Shown in pieces: positions 1-8,405 of a DNA stretch of 64,000 nucleotides (its first letter is position 1; each line of letters opens with the position of its first letter). A program made the translations under genes and the position numbers. This DNA is from TMP-7 sp038212445. Its GTDB lineage: Bacteria; Acidobacteriota; Terriglobia; Bryobacterales; Bryobacteraceae. The notes under the pieces are model-generated. The model ran no database searches. It had not been told where the DNA came from and saw only the letters and a list, made by a program, of their open reading frames with translations. The stretch lies in assembly GCA_038212445.1 (NCBI GenBank), contig JBBQUM010000008.1:62001-126000 (forward strand), in the 5' to 3' direction.

Positions 1-189
1 GAAAACTACGACTTGCTGAAGGACCTCCCCGATGAGGCCTTCCAACGCGCCGGCACCCATTCCGAGCGCGGCAGGCTCACCCTTCTCGATCTCCTCAACA
101 CTTACACCGGCCACGCCGAGCAGCACATCGCCCAAATCCGCGGCGTCCGGGCGGCATACAAGGAATCAAGGACCGTGAAGCCCGCATGA
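1..189 (+). CDS. DinB-family protein, C-terminal fragment
   Basis: An open frame enters from the left edge and stops at TGA 187-189. The visible 62 residues end with a helix carrying H-A-E-Q-H-I-A-Q-I, which resembles the last helix of DinB/YfiT-like four-helix-bundle proteins, where a conserved histidine pair completes the metal site. DinB proteins are often metal-dependent thiol transferases or damage-inducible proteins of unknown role. The stop overlaps the next start (ATGA), so the two genes are probably co-transcribed. The family call rests on the tail only. Confidence 0.5.
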   Translation, partial: ENYDLLKDLPDEAFQRAGTHSERGRLTLLDLLNTYTGHAEQHIAQIRGVRAAYKESRTVKPA

Positions 190-1766
190 GACGCGCCGTC
201 TTCTTGCTCCCCCTAGCCCTGCTCGCCGCATCACCGGACTTCGTCGCCCAAGGAAAACGCTGGTGGTCACACATCGAAGTTCTCGCCGACGATGGCATGG
301 AGGGCCGCAACACCGGCAGCGAAGGCTACCGCAAAGCCGCTCACTACGTCTCTGGCGAGTTTGAGCGTGCCGGCCTCAAGCCCGGCGGCACCAAGGGCTA
401 TTCGCAGCCCATGACCTTTAACGCCCGCCAAATCGACGAGTCGGGCTCCTCCCTCGCTCTCGTCCACAACGGCGAGGTTCAAAAGCTGACTCTCGGCCTC
501 GACGGCAACATCAGCGTGCGCGGCGATGCCGCTTCCTCGGTTGAGGCTCCGCTCGTCTTCGTCGGTCACGGACTCGTCATTCCTGAAGCCCATCACGACG
601 ATCTCGCCGGCCTCGACCTTAAAGGCAAGATCGTAGTCCTTCTTTCGGGCGGACCGCCCAGCATCCCGGGCCCTCTCAAGTCCCACTACTCCTCCGCCTC
701 CGAACGCGGCAAAGCGTTGCAAAACACCGGCGTCATCGGCAGCGTCATCATCGCCAACCCGAAGGCGATGGACATTCCCTGGGAACGTCAGGCACTCGCG
801 CGCCTCAACCCCAGCATGAGCCTCGCTGACCCGGCCGACCAGGAGAGTCGTGGTTCCCAGGTAGCGGTGACGATGAATCCTGCCCGCGCAGATGTGTTGT
901 TCGCTGGATCGGGCCATACCTTCGCCGAAATTCTCGCGCTCGCCGACGCTGGCAAACCGCTGCCCCGGTTCGCCCTCCCGTATTCCCTGCGCGCTCGCAC
1001 CGCCATGAAGCGCTGGACCGTCGACTCTCTCAACGTCGCCGGCATCGCCGAAGGCTCCGACCCGGCTCTCAAGCATGAGTACATCGTCATGTCGGCTCAC
1101 CTTGACCACCTCGGCATCGGCGAACCCGTCGCTGGAGATCGCATCTACAACGGCGCGATGGACGACGCGTCCGGTATCGCCTCCCTGATCGAGATTGCTC
1201 GCATGATCCACGACGGCAAGGCGAAGATCAAACGCTCCGTCATTTTTGTTGCCGTAACCGGCGAGGAGAAAGGACTGCAAGGCTCGCGTTATTTCGCCAA
1301 TCACCCCACCGTTAAACCCGAGAGCATCGTCGCCGACATCAATATGGATATGTTCCTGCCGCTGTTCCCGCTGAAATACCTCGAAGTACAGGGCGCGGGC
1401 GAATCCACGTTGGGCGATCAGATTCGCGGCGCGTGCCGTGACGCCGGGGTCGAATTACAGAACGATAAGGAGCCCGATCGCAATCTGTTTATCCGTAGCG
1501 ATCAATACAGCTTCATCCGGCGCGGCGTCCCCGCCCTCGCCTTCAAGTTCGGCTATATCAAGGGCACGCCCGAGGAGAAGATTTTCAAGCAGTGGTATCA
1601 GAAGCGCTACCACGCGCCTTCCGACGATCTCAGCCAACCGGTGGACAAAACCGCCGCCGCTCAGTTTAACCACATCCTGTACAACCTGCTCGAGCGCGTC
1701 GGCAATGCAAACGAGCGCCCTCGCTGGAACGACAGCAGCTTCTTCCGCCGGTTCGCCACCCAGTGA
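186..1766 (+). CDS. M28-family zinc metallopeptidase with PA-domain insert, secreted
   Basis: 526 residues. A short hydrophobic N-terminus (about residues 1-20, ending near DFVAQ) looks like a signal peptide, so the enzyme should act outside the cytoplasm. The middle region (about 110-290) fits the protease-associated insert seen in many M28 aminopeptidases. The catalytic domain shows the two-zinc site in order: H305-x-D307 in SAHLDHLG, D326-D327 in GAMDDASG, E360-E361 in VTGEEKGL, and a later D in DINMDMF. These enzymes remove N-terminal amino acids from peptides. The gene starts inside the stop of the upstream DinB-like gene (4-nt overlap), implying translational coupling. The substrate cannot be told. 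Confidence 0.88.
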   Translation: MRRAVFLLPLALLAASPDFVAQGKRWWSHIEVLADDGMEGRNTGSEGYRKAAHYVSGEFERAGLKPGGTKGYSQPMTFNARQIDESGSSLALVHNGEVQKLTLGLDGNISVRGDAASSVEAPLVFVGHGLVIPEAHHDDLAGLDLKGKIVVLLSGGPPSIPGPLKSHYSSASERGKALQNTGVIGSVIIANPKAMDIPWERQALARLNPSMSLADPADQESRGSQVAVTMNPARADVLFAGSGHTFAEILALADAGKPLPRFALPYSLRARTAMKRWTVDSLNVAGIAEGSDPALKHEYIVMSAHLDHLGIGEPVAGDRIYNGAMDDASGIASLIEIARMIHDGKAKIKRSVIFVAVTGEEKGLQGSRYFANHPTVKPESIVADINMDMFLPLFPLKYLEVQGAGESTLGDQIRGACRDAGVELQNDKEPDRNLFIRSDQYSFIRRGVPALAFKFGYIKGTPEEKIFKQWYQKRYHAPSDDLSQPVDKTAAAQFNHILYNLLERVGNANERPRWNDSSFFRRFATQ

Positions 1767-1776
1767 GAAGACAAAC

Positions 1777-2667
1777 TCAATAAAGAGACGCGTCCCCCGG
1801 CGGGCGCGTTTTCCACCGCCGGTGAAGCCACATCCATTGGTCCGGATACTCCCTCACCACGCCTTCAATCACCCTGTGGATCCGCTGCGTGTCCCGCTCG
1901 ACGCTCCCCGTCATCTCCACCGGTGCAAAGAACCGCAGCACGTACTTCTGCCGCTCCTCAATCCACAACGCGAATCCGGGAATCACCGCCGCACCGCTAT
2001 GATGCGCAATCTTCACGAAGGCCGTACCCGCACAAGCCGTCACGCCAAAAAAGTCGATGAACGCGCCCTCCGCCGCCGCGGAATTCTGATCAATCAGGAT
2101 GCCAACCGCTTCATTCCGCTTCAACGCCCGCAGAATCGACCGCGCCGCATCCAACTTCGCGATCACCCGGTTGCCGGACATCATCCGCCGCCGCTCCAGA
2201 AAATCATCGACAAGAACGTTGTCCAGCGGCCGCACCACGACGTTCATCGCCTCCGTCATCAGTCCATGCGCAAAAGCACTCAGTTCCCAATTGCCGAGAT
2301 GTGCGGTCGCAAACAACACTCCACGACCCCGCCTCTTCGCCTCTTCGAAATGCTCCAGCCCTTCGTATTGAATCCACTCGCCAACGTTTTGACGATTCAT
2401 GCGCGGCATCCGCGACACCGCCAGCAGCACTCGACCGATCGACCGGAACACACCGTCGACAATCGCCTCGTGATCTCCCGCCATTTTCACCACCTGGAGG
2501 TTCCGTAACGCGCTCGCTCGAAGTCGCGGCACAAAGATATCCAGCAGTCGCGCACAAGCCCGCGCCATTGAACTCGCAATGGTGAAAGGAAGTCGCTCAA
2601 TCAGTCCCGCCGCCAACCGGACGAGCCAGTAAATGAATCTAGACAATCCAACCGCCGCCGAGTACAA
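1777..2667 (-). CDS. LpxL/HtrB-type lysophospholipid acyltransferase
   Basis: 296 residues with a hydrophobic N-terminal anchor (about 8-30). The acyltransferase signature H123-L-G-N-W-E128 matches the HX4(D/E) catalytic motif of the LpxL/LpxM family, which moves an acyl chain from acyl-ACP to lipid A precursors at the inner membrane. The length is close to the usual ~300. The start lies inside the end of mnmA (29-nt overlap), so it is the last gene of a minus-strand operon with cysteine desulfurase and mnmA. A lipid other than lipid A is possible as acceptor; the genus-level function is an inference from family. Confidence 0.8.
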   Translation of the reverse strand: MYSAAVGLSRFIYWLVRLAAGLIERLPFTIASSMARACARLLDIFVPRLRASALRNLQVVKMAGDHEAIVDGVFRSIGRVLLAVSRMPRMNRQNVGEWIQYEGLEHFEEAKRRGRGVLFATAHLGNWELSAFAHGLMTEAMNVVVRPLDNVLVDDFLERRRMMSGNRVIAKLDAARSILRALKRNEAVGILIDQNSAAAEGAFIDFFGVTACAGTAFVKIAHHSGAAVIPGFALWIEERQKYVLRFFAPVEMTGSVERDTQRIHRVIEGVVREYPDQWMWLHRRWKTRPPGDASLY

Positions 2668-3730
2668 GGTCGCCGCGATAAAACACGGCCGCCTGTCCTG
2701 GCGTCACCGCGCGCTGCGGCGTATCAAATACCACTTCTCCGTCAGGGTAAATCGTAGCCGGCGCAGCGGCGTGCTTGTTGCGGATCTTTACCTCCGCGCG
2801 TACAGGCTCCGTGATCGCCGCAATCGACACCCAGTTGATGTCTCGCGTGCGCAGGCGGTCTCGTAGAAGCTCGTCCGTCTTCCCCACAGTCACCCTCTGC
2901 GTCAACGGCTCCGTCGAGATCACGTACAGCGGTTCAGCGCTCGAAATACCGAGGCCACGCCGCTGTCCCACGGTGAACCGGTGGACTCCTGCATGTTCGC
3001 CAAGGACACGCCCGGAGGTGTCCACAAGCTCTCCGCGCGTACGGTCAGGCTCAATTCCCTGCTCCCGGAAATACGCGTCAATGAACGCCGCGTAATCGCC
3101 ATTCGGGACGAAGCAGATCTCCTGACTGTCCGGCTTCGACGCCACCGGTAGTCCCAATGCCTCGGCCATCGCCCTCACTTCCGGCTTCAACATTCCGCCC
3201 AGCGGAAACATCGTGCGCGATAGCTGCTGCTGCGTCAGCCCGAATAAAAAGTAGGTCTGATCCTTGCTCGTATCCACGCTGCGGCTCAGTTCCCAACGCC
3301 CGCTTGTTTCGTTGAACGAGATCCGGCAGTAATGCCCGGTCGCGATGCGATCCGCACCAACGCCCGCGGCCATATCGAGAAATTGGTCGAACTTGATGAA
3401 GTTGTTGCACAGGGTGCACGGGATGGGCGTCCGCCCGGCAAGGTAATCGTCGACAAACGGCTTTACTACTTCCCGCTCGAAGCGATCCTCAAAATTCACC
3501 ACGTAATACGGGATTCCCAGATGCTGCGCGACATACCGCGCGTCGTAAACATCGTCGAGCGAACAGCAGCGCCCCGTTGCGCTTTCTCCGCCAAGCTCCG
3601 GCAGCCGCCTCTGATTCCACAACTGCATGGTCAGGCCGACGATGTTGTCGCCGCGTTTGTGGAGCATCGCGGCAACGGCGGAACTGTCCACGCCACCCGA
3701 CATCGCCACGGCAATGATCGGCTCAGACAT
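2639..3730 (-). CDS. mnmA: tRNA 2-thiouridine(34) synthase MnmA
   Basis: 363 residues, the usual length. The PP-loop SGGVDSS (11-17) binds ATP; C108 (in CTLCNN) and C206 (in SQEICFVP) are the expected catalytic cysteine pair that carries persulfide sulfur and makes a disulfide. The enzyme adenylates and thiolates U34 of tRNA for Lys, Glu and Gln. It overlaps the upstream cysteine desulfurase gene by 8 nt and the downstream acyltransferase gene by 29 nt. Being next to a desulfurase makes sense because MnmA needs a persulfide donor, and no Tus relay genes are visible here. Confidence 0.95.
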   Translation of the reverse strand: MSEPIIAVAMSGGVDSSAVAAMLHKRGDNIVGLTMQLWNQRRLPELGGESATGRCCSLDDVYDARYVAQHLGIPYYVVNFEDRFEREVVKPFVDDYLAGRTPIPCTLCNNFIKFDQFLDMAAGVGADRIATGHYCRISFNETSGRWELSRSVDTSKDQTYFLFGLTQQQLSRTMFPLGGMLKPEVRAMAEALGLPVASKPDSQEICFVPNGDYAAFIDAYFREQGIEPDRTRGELVDTSGRVLGEHAGVHRFTVGQRRGLGISSAEPLYVISTEPLTQRVTVGKTDELLRDRLRTRDINWVSIAAITEPVRAEVKIRNKHAAAPATIYPDGEVVFDTPQRAVTPGQAAVFYRGDLVLGGGWIV

Positions 3731-4874
3731 GGACGGCCACCGGCGAGACTCTACGCAATTGCCCCACGCTTTCCACCAGCGCTTCCACCAGCGCGTCCAC
3801 CTGCTCCACGGTGTTCGATCGTCCCAGCGAGAACCGCAGGCAACTGCGTGCTTCGTCCCGCGACAGTCCTATCGCCGTGAGGACATGCGACGGCTCCACC
3901 GCACCGCTCGCACATGCCGAACCGCTCGACACCGCAAATCCGCGGAGGTCCAGTGCAATTAGCAGCGGCTCTCCATTGATCGCTTCAAAGCTTATGTTCG
4001 ATGTGTTGGACAACCTCGGCGAACCTGCGCAATTCACCTTCACTCCATCCAGTCGGCCCACCACTGCACGCTCCAGGCGATCACGCAAAGCGCCCGTCCT
4101 CTCACGCTCCACGGCACCGTTCTCTACCAGCCACCCCGCCGCCCGGCCAAGCGCAATGGCTGAGGGAACGTTCTCCGTTCCTGGCCTTAACCCCTGCTCG
4201 TGGCTGCCGCCAAACGTCAGCGGAATGAGCTTCACGCCGCGCCGCACATACAGCGCGCCAATCCCCTTCGGCGCTTGAATCTTGTGTCCCGAAATTGCAT
4301 ATAGGTCCGGCAGAATCACGTCCACCTTCCCCGCCGCCTGTACTCCGTCTGAATGAAACAACACGCCGGCTTCGCGGGCCATCGCGACAATCTCAGCAAT
4401 CGGCTGGATGGTCCCGAGCTCGTTGTTCGCGTGCATCACGGAGATCAACACCGTCTCGGGACGCAACGCGCGCCGCACATCATTTGGATCCACAACGCCG
4501 CTCGAATCCACCACCAGCCGCGTCACAGCGACGCCCTCGTCCTCAAGACGAGCGCAGGCCTTCAACACGCCCGGATGCTCGATCGTGGTCGTGATGACAT
4601 GCCTGGCCGTCCGCTTGGACGCGCGAACCGATCCCAAAATCGCCAGGTTGTCTGCCTCGGTACCGCAACCCGTAAAAATGATTTCCTTCGAACTACAGCC
4701 GAGAAGTTGCGACACTTGCCGCCGTGCAAGCTCCAGGCTCTGTTTTGCCGCCTGGCCAATCTGGTGGATACTGGAAGCGTTCCCGTACACGCCGCTCAGC
4801 GCCGGCACAAGCACCTCCAGCACTTCGGGTGAAATGGGGGTTGTCGCGTTGTGATCGAAGTAGAAACGTGCCAC
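3723..4874 (-). CDS. cysteine desulfurase (IscS/NifS family)
   Basis: 383 residues, PLP-dependent aminotransferase class V fold. K198 in SGHKIQAPKG is the Schiff-base lysine, H100 in TIEHPGV stacks on the cofactor, and C321 in SSGSACASG is the persulfide-forming cysteine. The GTG start at 4874 is preceded by AAAGGAA; an ATG 16 nt further upstream is in another frame. The enzyme takes sulfur from L-cysteine and passes it on as persulfide. As first gene of the operon with mnmA, it most likely feeds tRNA thiolation, though it could also serve Fe-S assembly. It is divergent from the SAM hydrolase-type gene at 4900. Confidence 0.93.
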   Translation of the reverse strand: MARFYFDHNATTPISPEVLEVLVPALSGVYGNASSIHQIGQAAKQSLELARRQVSQLLGCSSKEIIFTGCGTEADNLAILGSVRASKRTARHVITTTIEHPGVLKACARLEDEGVAVTRLVVDSSGVVDPNDVRRALRPETVLISVMHANNELGTIQPIAEIVAMAREAGVLFHSDGVQAAGKVDVILPDLYAISGHKIQAPKGIGALYVRRGVKLIPLTFGGSHEQGLRPGTENVPSAIALGRAAGWLVENGAVERERTGALRDRLERAVVGRLDGVKVNCAGSPRLSNTSNISFEAINGEPLLIALDLRGFAVSSGSACASGAVEPSHVLTAIGLSRDEARSCLRFSLGRSNTVEQVDALVEALVESVGQLRRVSPVAVHV

Positions 4875-4899
4875 GGGAAGTTCCTTTCATTTTAACGCG

Positions 4900-5679
4900 A
4901 TGATCATCACGCTTACTACGGACTTCGGGCTACGCGACCATTTTGTCGGCACCATGAAAGGCGTGATTCTGGGGATTGCCCCGCGCGCCACGCTCGTCGA
5001 CATCAGCCACGACATCCAGCCGTTTGAAATTGTTGAGGGCGCCTTCACCATCGCCCAGGCTTACAAGTACTTCCCCAAGAAGACCATCCACGTCATCGTC
5101 GTCGACCCCGGCGTCGGTACCGAACGCCGTCCCCTCTTAGTCCAGGCTGCGGGCCAGTATTTCATCGCCCCCGACAATGGCGTGCTCTCCATGATTTTTC
5201 AGCGCGAGAAGCACAAAGCCCGCGTCATCACCAACCAGCGCTACTGGCTTCCCGAGGTCAGCCGTACATTTCACGGCCGCGATGTCTTCGCCCCGTCAGC
5301 GGCTCATCTGGCTAAGGGCGCAACGCCCGCAACCTTCGGCAAGCCTGTGCTGGACTATCTCCAGTTAGCCGCGCTCCATCCCGTCCGCCAGTCCCGCAGT
5401 TCCTGGACCGGCACGGTCCTCCACGTCGACCGCTTTGGCAACCTGATTACGAACTTCCAAGTCGCCGACTTCGACGCCGTCCGTCGTGGTTCCTTCGAAA
5501 TCTCGGTCGGCCTTCAGCGCGTCAACCGCCTCGCCCTCACGTTCGCCGAATGCGTCCCGAATGAGCTGTTCGCCATCGTCGGAAGTTCCGGCTATCTTGA
5601 AATCGCTCTCAACGGCGGAACCGCCGCGAAACATCTCGGCTGCGGCGCCGGTGCCCCCGTCGACTTGCAGATTTTCTAA
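4900..5679 (+). CDS. SAM hydroxide adenosyltransferase family protein (DUF62)
   Basis: 259 residues. The N-terminus (ITLTTDFGLRDHFVG), the segment VDISHDIQPFEI and the motif VVDPGVGTERR are the hallmarks of the DUF62 / chlorinase-fluorinase superfamily. Most members without the halogenase loop hydrolyse S-adenosylmethionine to adenosine and methionine using hydroxide. The C-terminal half (about 165-259) fits the beta-barrel domain of this family, including DRFGNLITNF. It is the first gene of a plus-strand run, 25 nt from the divergent desulfurase start. The physiological role of these enzymes is poorly known. Confidence 0.88.
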   Translation: MIITLTTDFGLRDHFVGTMKGVILGIAPRATLVDISHDIQPFEIVEGAFTIAQAYKYFPKKTIHVIVVDPGVGTERRPLLVQAAGQYFIAPDNGVLSMIFQREKHKARVITNQRYWLPEVSRTFHGRDVFAPSAAHLAKGATPATFGKPVLDYLQLAALHPVRQSRSSWTGTVLHVDRFGNLITNFQVADFDAVRRGSFEISVGLQRVNRLALTFAECVPNELFAIVGSSGYLEIALNGGTAAKHLGCGAGAPVDLQIF

Positions 5680-5720
5680 CTCCTGTACACCTTATCTCTC
5701 AAAACTCGTCTAAGAACCGA

Positions 5721-7553
5721 ATGAAGACCATTGCGAACCTGGCACTTGCAGCTCTCTTGATGGCCACCACCGGTGCCGCGCTCGCGCCCGCGCAGACCTG
5801 GGACACCTCTGGCAACGGTTTGCTCAAAGGCACTTATTACTTCCGCCAAGTCATCTGGCTCATCGACACCTCGGGTACCGGCACCCTCGGTCGCGCCCTG
5901 TCGGCCTATGGCAATATCAACTTCGACGGCAGCGGCCACTATACGATTTCCAATTCAGCCGTCCTGGATACGAACGTGGGTCAGCCGCAAACTCTGACCA
6001 CTAGTGGAACCTACTCGATCTCAGCCAGCGGTTTCGGCTTCATGAGTCATCCCCTGTCGAGCGCCGACTCCATCTACGGTCTCGTTGCCAACGGCATCTT
6101 CGTGGGCAGCGCGACCGAGAGTAATACCAACGACCTGTTTATCGCGGCGCCCCTTGCATCTCCTGCGCCCACCGCCTCCTCCTTCCGCGGCACGTACTCG
6201 TTCGTGCAGTTCGACAGCCCAACCGGATCGCCAGTGAATACTCAGGACCTGCAGTTCCAAATGAGCCCCGACGGCAGCGGCAATATTCCCGCCTTCAGAA
6301 TCTCCGGCCGTTTGGCCGGCGGTACCCTCACGCAGAGTGTCCCCGCAATCAAGTACGTCTTCAGCAATGGCGGTGCCAACGTCCACTTCGGCGCAACGAC
6401 AGCCAATACGCTCGTCGTCGGCGACGAATATCTCTACTTCTCCCCCGACGGAAATTTCGTCTTCGGCGGCTCGCCGCTCGGTTGGGACATGATGGTCGGC
6501 GTGAAGACGGGCGGCGCCGCGCCAGTTTTCTCGGGCCTCTATTACAACGCCGGAATGTATCAGGACAATTCTCAGCTAGGCGCAGGCTTTGCCGATCTTG
6601 AATCGTTCTACGGTTCACTCAAAGCATCCAGCGGCACCCTCCTCGGCCACCAGCGATTGCTCTCTCCATTCAAGAACAACCCTCTCGACTTCACCTACAC
6701 TTCCACCTACACCCTGAACGCTGATGGCAGCTACGACGACGGCCTGAATCACTATATCTTCGGACCCGGCGGAACCATCCGCCTCGGCGTCGGCAATAAC
6801 ACTCCCACCATCGGCATCGATGTCGCCGTCCAGGCTCCCGCACTGACTCCCACTGGCGTTTTCATTGATCCCACCGGCGTAGTCAACGCCGCCAGTTCGG
6901 CGATGTTTACGTCTGGCATCGCTCCCGGCGAATTGATCACGCTCTACGGCTCAAATCTCTCCCAATCCACTCTCGCCGACGGCACATTTCCCTTCACTCT
7001 CGGCGGCGTTCAGGTCACCGTCAACGACCGTCCTGCGCCCATCTACGTCGTCAGCCCAGGTCAAATCTCCGCCATCGTTCCCTTCGGCACCACCGAGAAC
7101 ATAGCCAGCATCAAAGTCGTCAACAACCAGACCGCTTCCAACATCGTGACTACCTTCGTCAATACCACGGCGCCAGGCGCCTTCACCGTTCCTCCGGGTG
7201 GCATCGGGTCCGCCGCCGCCCTCCACGCAGACTTCACTCTTGTAAGTGCCGCCAAGCCCGCGCAAATCGGTGAGACGATCCTGTTATTCGTTACCGGACT
7301 CGGTGCCGTGAGCCCCGCTGTTGCGGATGGCACTCCCGGTCCCAGCAACCCCCTCAGTGGTGCCACCAGCGCGATCAACATCTACATCGGAGGAGTGAAG
7401 GCCACCACCTCATTCATCGGACTGGCTCCCCAACTGGTCGGCCTCTACCAGATCAACGTCGTGGTCCCCACCGGCGTAACCAGCGGCAAGGCCGCCCTGG
7501 ATATCGCTGGCCCGGATTTCTACACCACCCAAGCCACCATCCCAATCCAGTAG
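5721..7553 (+). CDS. secreted protein with Solibacter-type C-terminal domain (TIGR03437-like)
   Basis: 610 residues. A signal peptide covers about 1-25 (ends near LAPAQT). Residues about 30-370 are rich in Gly, Ser, Thr and Asn with repeated short beta motifs, as in extracellular beta proteins. The C-terminal ~230 residues, from GVVNAASS through PGELITLYGSNL and QISAIVPFG to the end, match the domain found in hundreds of secreted paralogs in Solibacter relatives. The domain's function is not established; an IPT/TIG-like surface role is plausible. It stands 41 nt after the DUF62 gene and is followed by a hairpin. Confidence 0.82.
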   Translation: MKTIANLALAALLMATTGAALAPAQTWDTSGNGLLKGTYYFRQVIWLIDTSGTGTLGRALSAYGNINFDGSGHYTISNSAVLDTNVGQPQTLTTSGTYSISASGFGFMSHPLSSADSIYGLVANGIFVGSATESNTNDLFIAAPLASPAPTASSFRGTYSFVQFDSPTGSPVNTQDLQFQMSPDGSGNIPAFRISGRLAGGTLTQSVPAIKYVFSNGGANVHFGATTANTLVVGDEYLYFSPDGNFVFGGSPLGWDMMVGVKTGGAAPVFSGLYYNAGMYQDNSQLGAGFADLESFYGSLKASSGTLLGHQRLLSPFKNNPLDFTYTSTYTLNADGSYDDGLNHYIFGPGGTIRLGVGNNTPTIGIDVAVQAPALTPTGVFIDPTGVVNAASSAMFTSGIAPGELITLYGSNLSQSTLADGTFPFTLGGVQVTVNDRPAPIYVVSPGQISAIVPFGTTENIASIKVVNNQTASNIVTTFVNTTAPGAFTVPPGGIGSAAALHADFTLVSAAKPAQIGETILLFVTGLGAVSPAVADGTPGPSNPLSGATSAINIYIGGVKATTSFIGLAPQLVGLYQINVVVPTGVTSGKAALDIAGPDFYTTQATIPIQ

Positions 7554-7558
7554 CGAGT

Positions 7559-7580
7559 AAAGCGGGCCTTCCGCCCGTTT
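7559..7580 (+). terminator. hairpin after the TIGR03437 gene
   Basis: The stop at 7553 is followed by an inverted repeat: CGGGC (7563-7567) pairs with GCCCG (7573-7577) around a CTTCC loop, extended by A/T pairs and a G-T wobble to 8 bp. It ends in TTT only, so it may be a weak or bidirectional terminator. Confidence 0.4.
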
Positions 7581-7598
7581 GAAGTAAAGCTGAGCAAA

Positions 7599-8405
7599 GT
7601 GCCCGAACTACCCGAAGTCGAAGCCGTCTGCCGGCGACTGCGTTCCGATGCGCTAAACGCTCACATCACCGCAGTCCACTTCCCACGCCCCGCAATAACA
7701 CGACCCCAGTCACCGCGCCAAATCACAAAACAAATCGCGGGACGCACCATCGAGGCGGTCAGGCGGCGCGGAAAGAATATCTTCATCGACGTCACTGGCG
7801 GCAGCACCCTCCACGTACACCTGCGGATGACCGGCAATCTCTACGTCGTCGCCGACTCCCGCTTCCGCCCGGCTGCCACCCGCGCCTGGCTCGAGTTCGA
7901 GGACGGCCGTGCATTAGTTTTCGAGGATCCGCGTGCCCTCGGCCGCGTCCACGCACACCCGCCGCAAGCCATCGAGAAACTGCTCAAAGGAATCGGCATC
8001 GAGCCTCTTGAAGCTGGCTTCACCCCCTCCTCACTCGCCTCTCTCACCAGGAAATCAAAACAGCCAATCAAACAATTTCTACTCGACCAGCGCCACATTG
8101 CTGGCATCGGCAACATCTACGCCGCTGAAGCGCTCCATGAAGCCCGCATTAACCCCACCCGTCCAGCCAACACGCTGACGCCCGTCCGCATCCGCCGCCT
8201 CCACGCTGCAATTGTTGGCGTTCTCGACCGTGCGGTACAATCGGCTTGTACTGCATACAGGCAGCCAGGCCGCTTCGAAGCGGAATCGTTCCCCCTTCAG
8301 GTCTACGACCGTGAGGGCCAGCGTTGCGGCAATTGCGGGCGCATCATTCGCCGCATTCCGCAAGGCGGACGATCCACCTACTTCTGCCCCGGCTGTCAGA
8401 AGTGA
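7599..8405 (+). CDS. mutM: formamidopyrimidine-DNA glycosylase Fpg/MutM
   Basis: 268 residues, GTG start. PELPEVE at the N-terminus supplies the catalytic proline and Glu; the helix-two-turn-helix region contains the IAGIGNIYAAEAL segment, and the C-terminus is a four-cysteine zinc finger (CGNC about 244-247, CPGC about 263-266). The enzyme excises 8-oxoguanine and other oxidised purines and nicks the abasic site. The stop is directly followed by the next gene's ATG, so mutM and the methyltransferase/MTHFR gene are likely co-transcribed. Confidence 0.95.
   Translation: MPELPEVEAVCRRLRSDALNAHITAVHFPRPAITRPQSPRQITKQIAGRTIEAVRRRGKNIFIDVTGGSTLHVHLRMTGNLYVVADSRFRPAATRAWLEFEDGRALVFEDPRALGRVHAHPPQAIEKLLKGIGIEPLEAGFTPSSLASLTRKSKQPIKQFLLDQRHIAGIGNIYAAEALHEARINPTRPANTLTPVRIRRLHAAIVGVLDRAVQSACTAYRQPGRFEAESFPLQVYDREGQRCGNCGRIIRRIPQGGRSTYFCPGCQK

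Noticed and set aside
267..1304. A 345-residue minus-strand frame opposite the M28 peptidase
   Set aside because: It lacks a ribosome site and any motif, and the plus-strand gene has all zinc ligands.
1438..2508. A 356-residue plus-strand frame across the peptidase end and acyltransferase
   Set aside because: It covers two unrelated conserved genes and has shadow composition (Pro, Arg, His).
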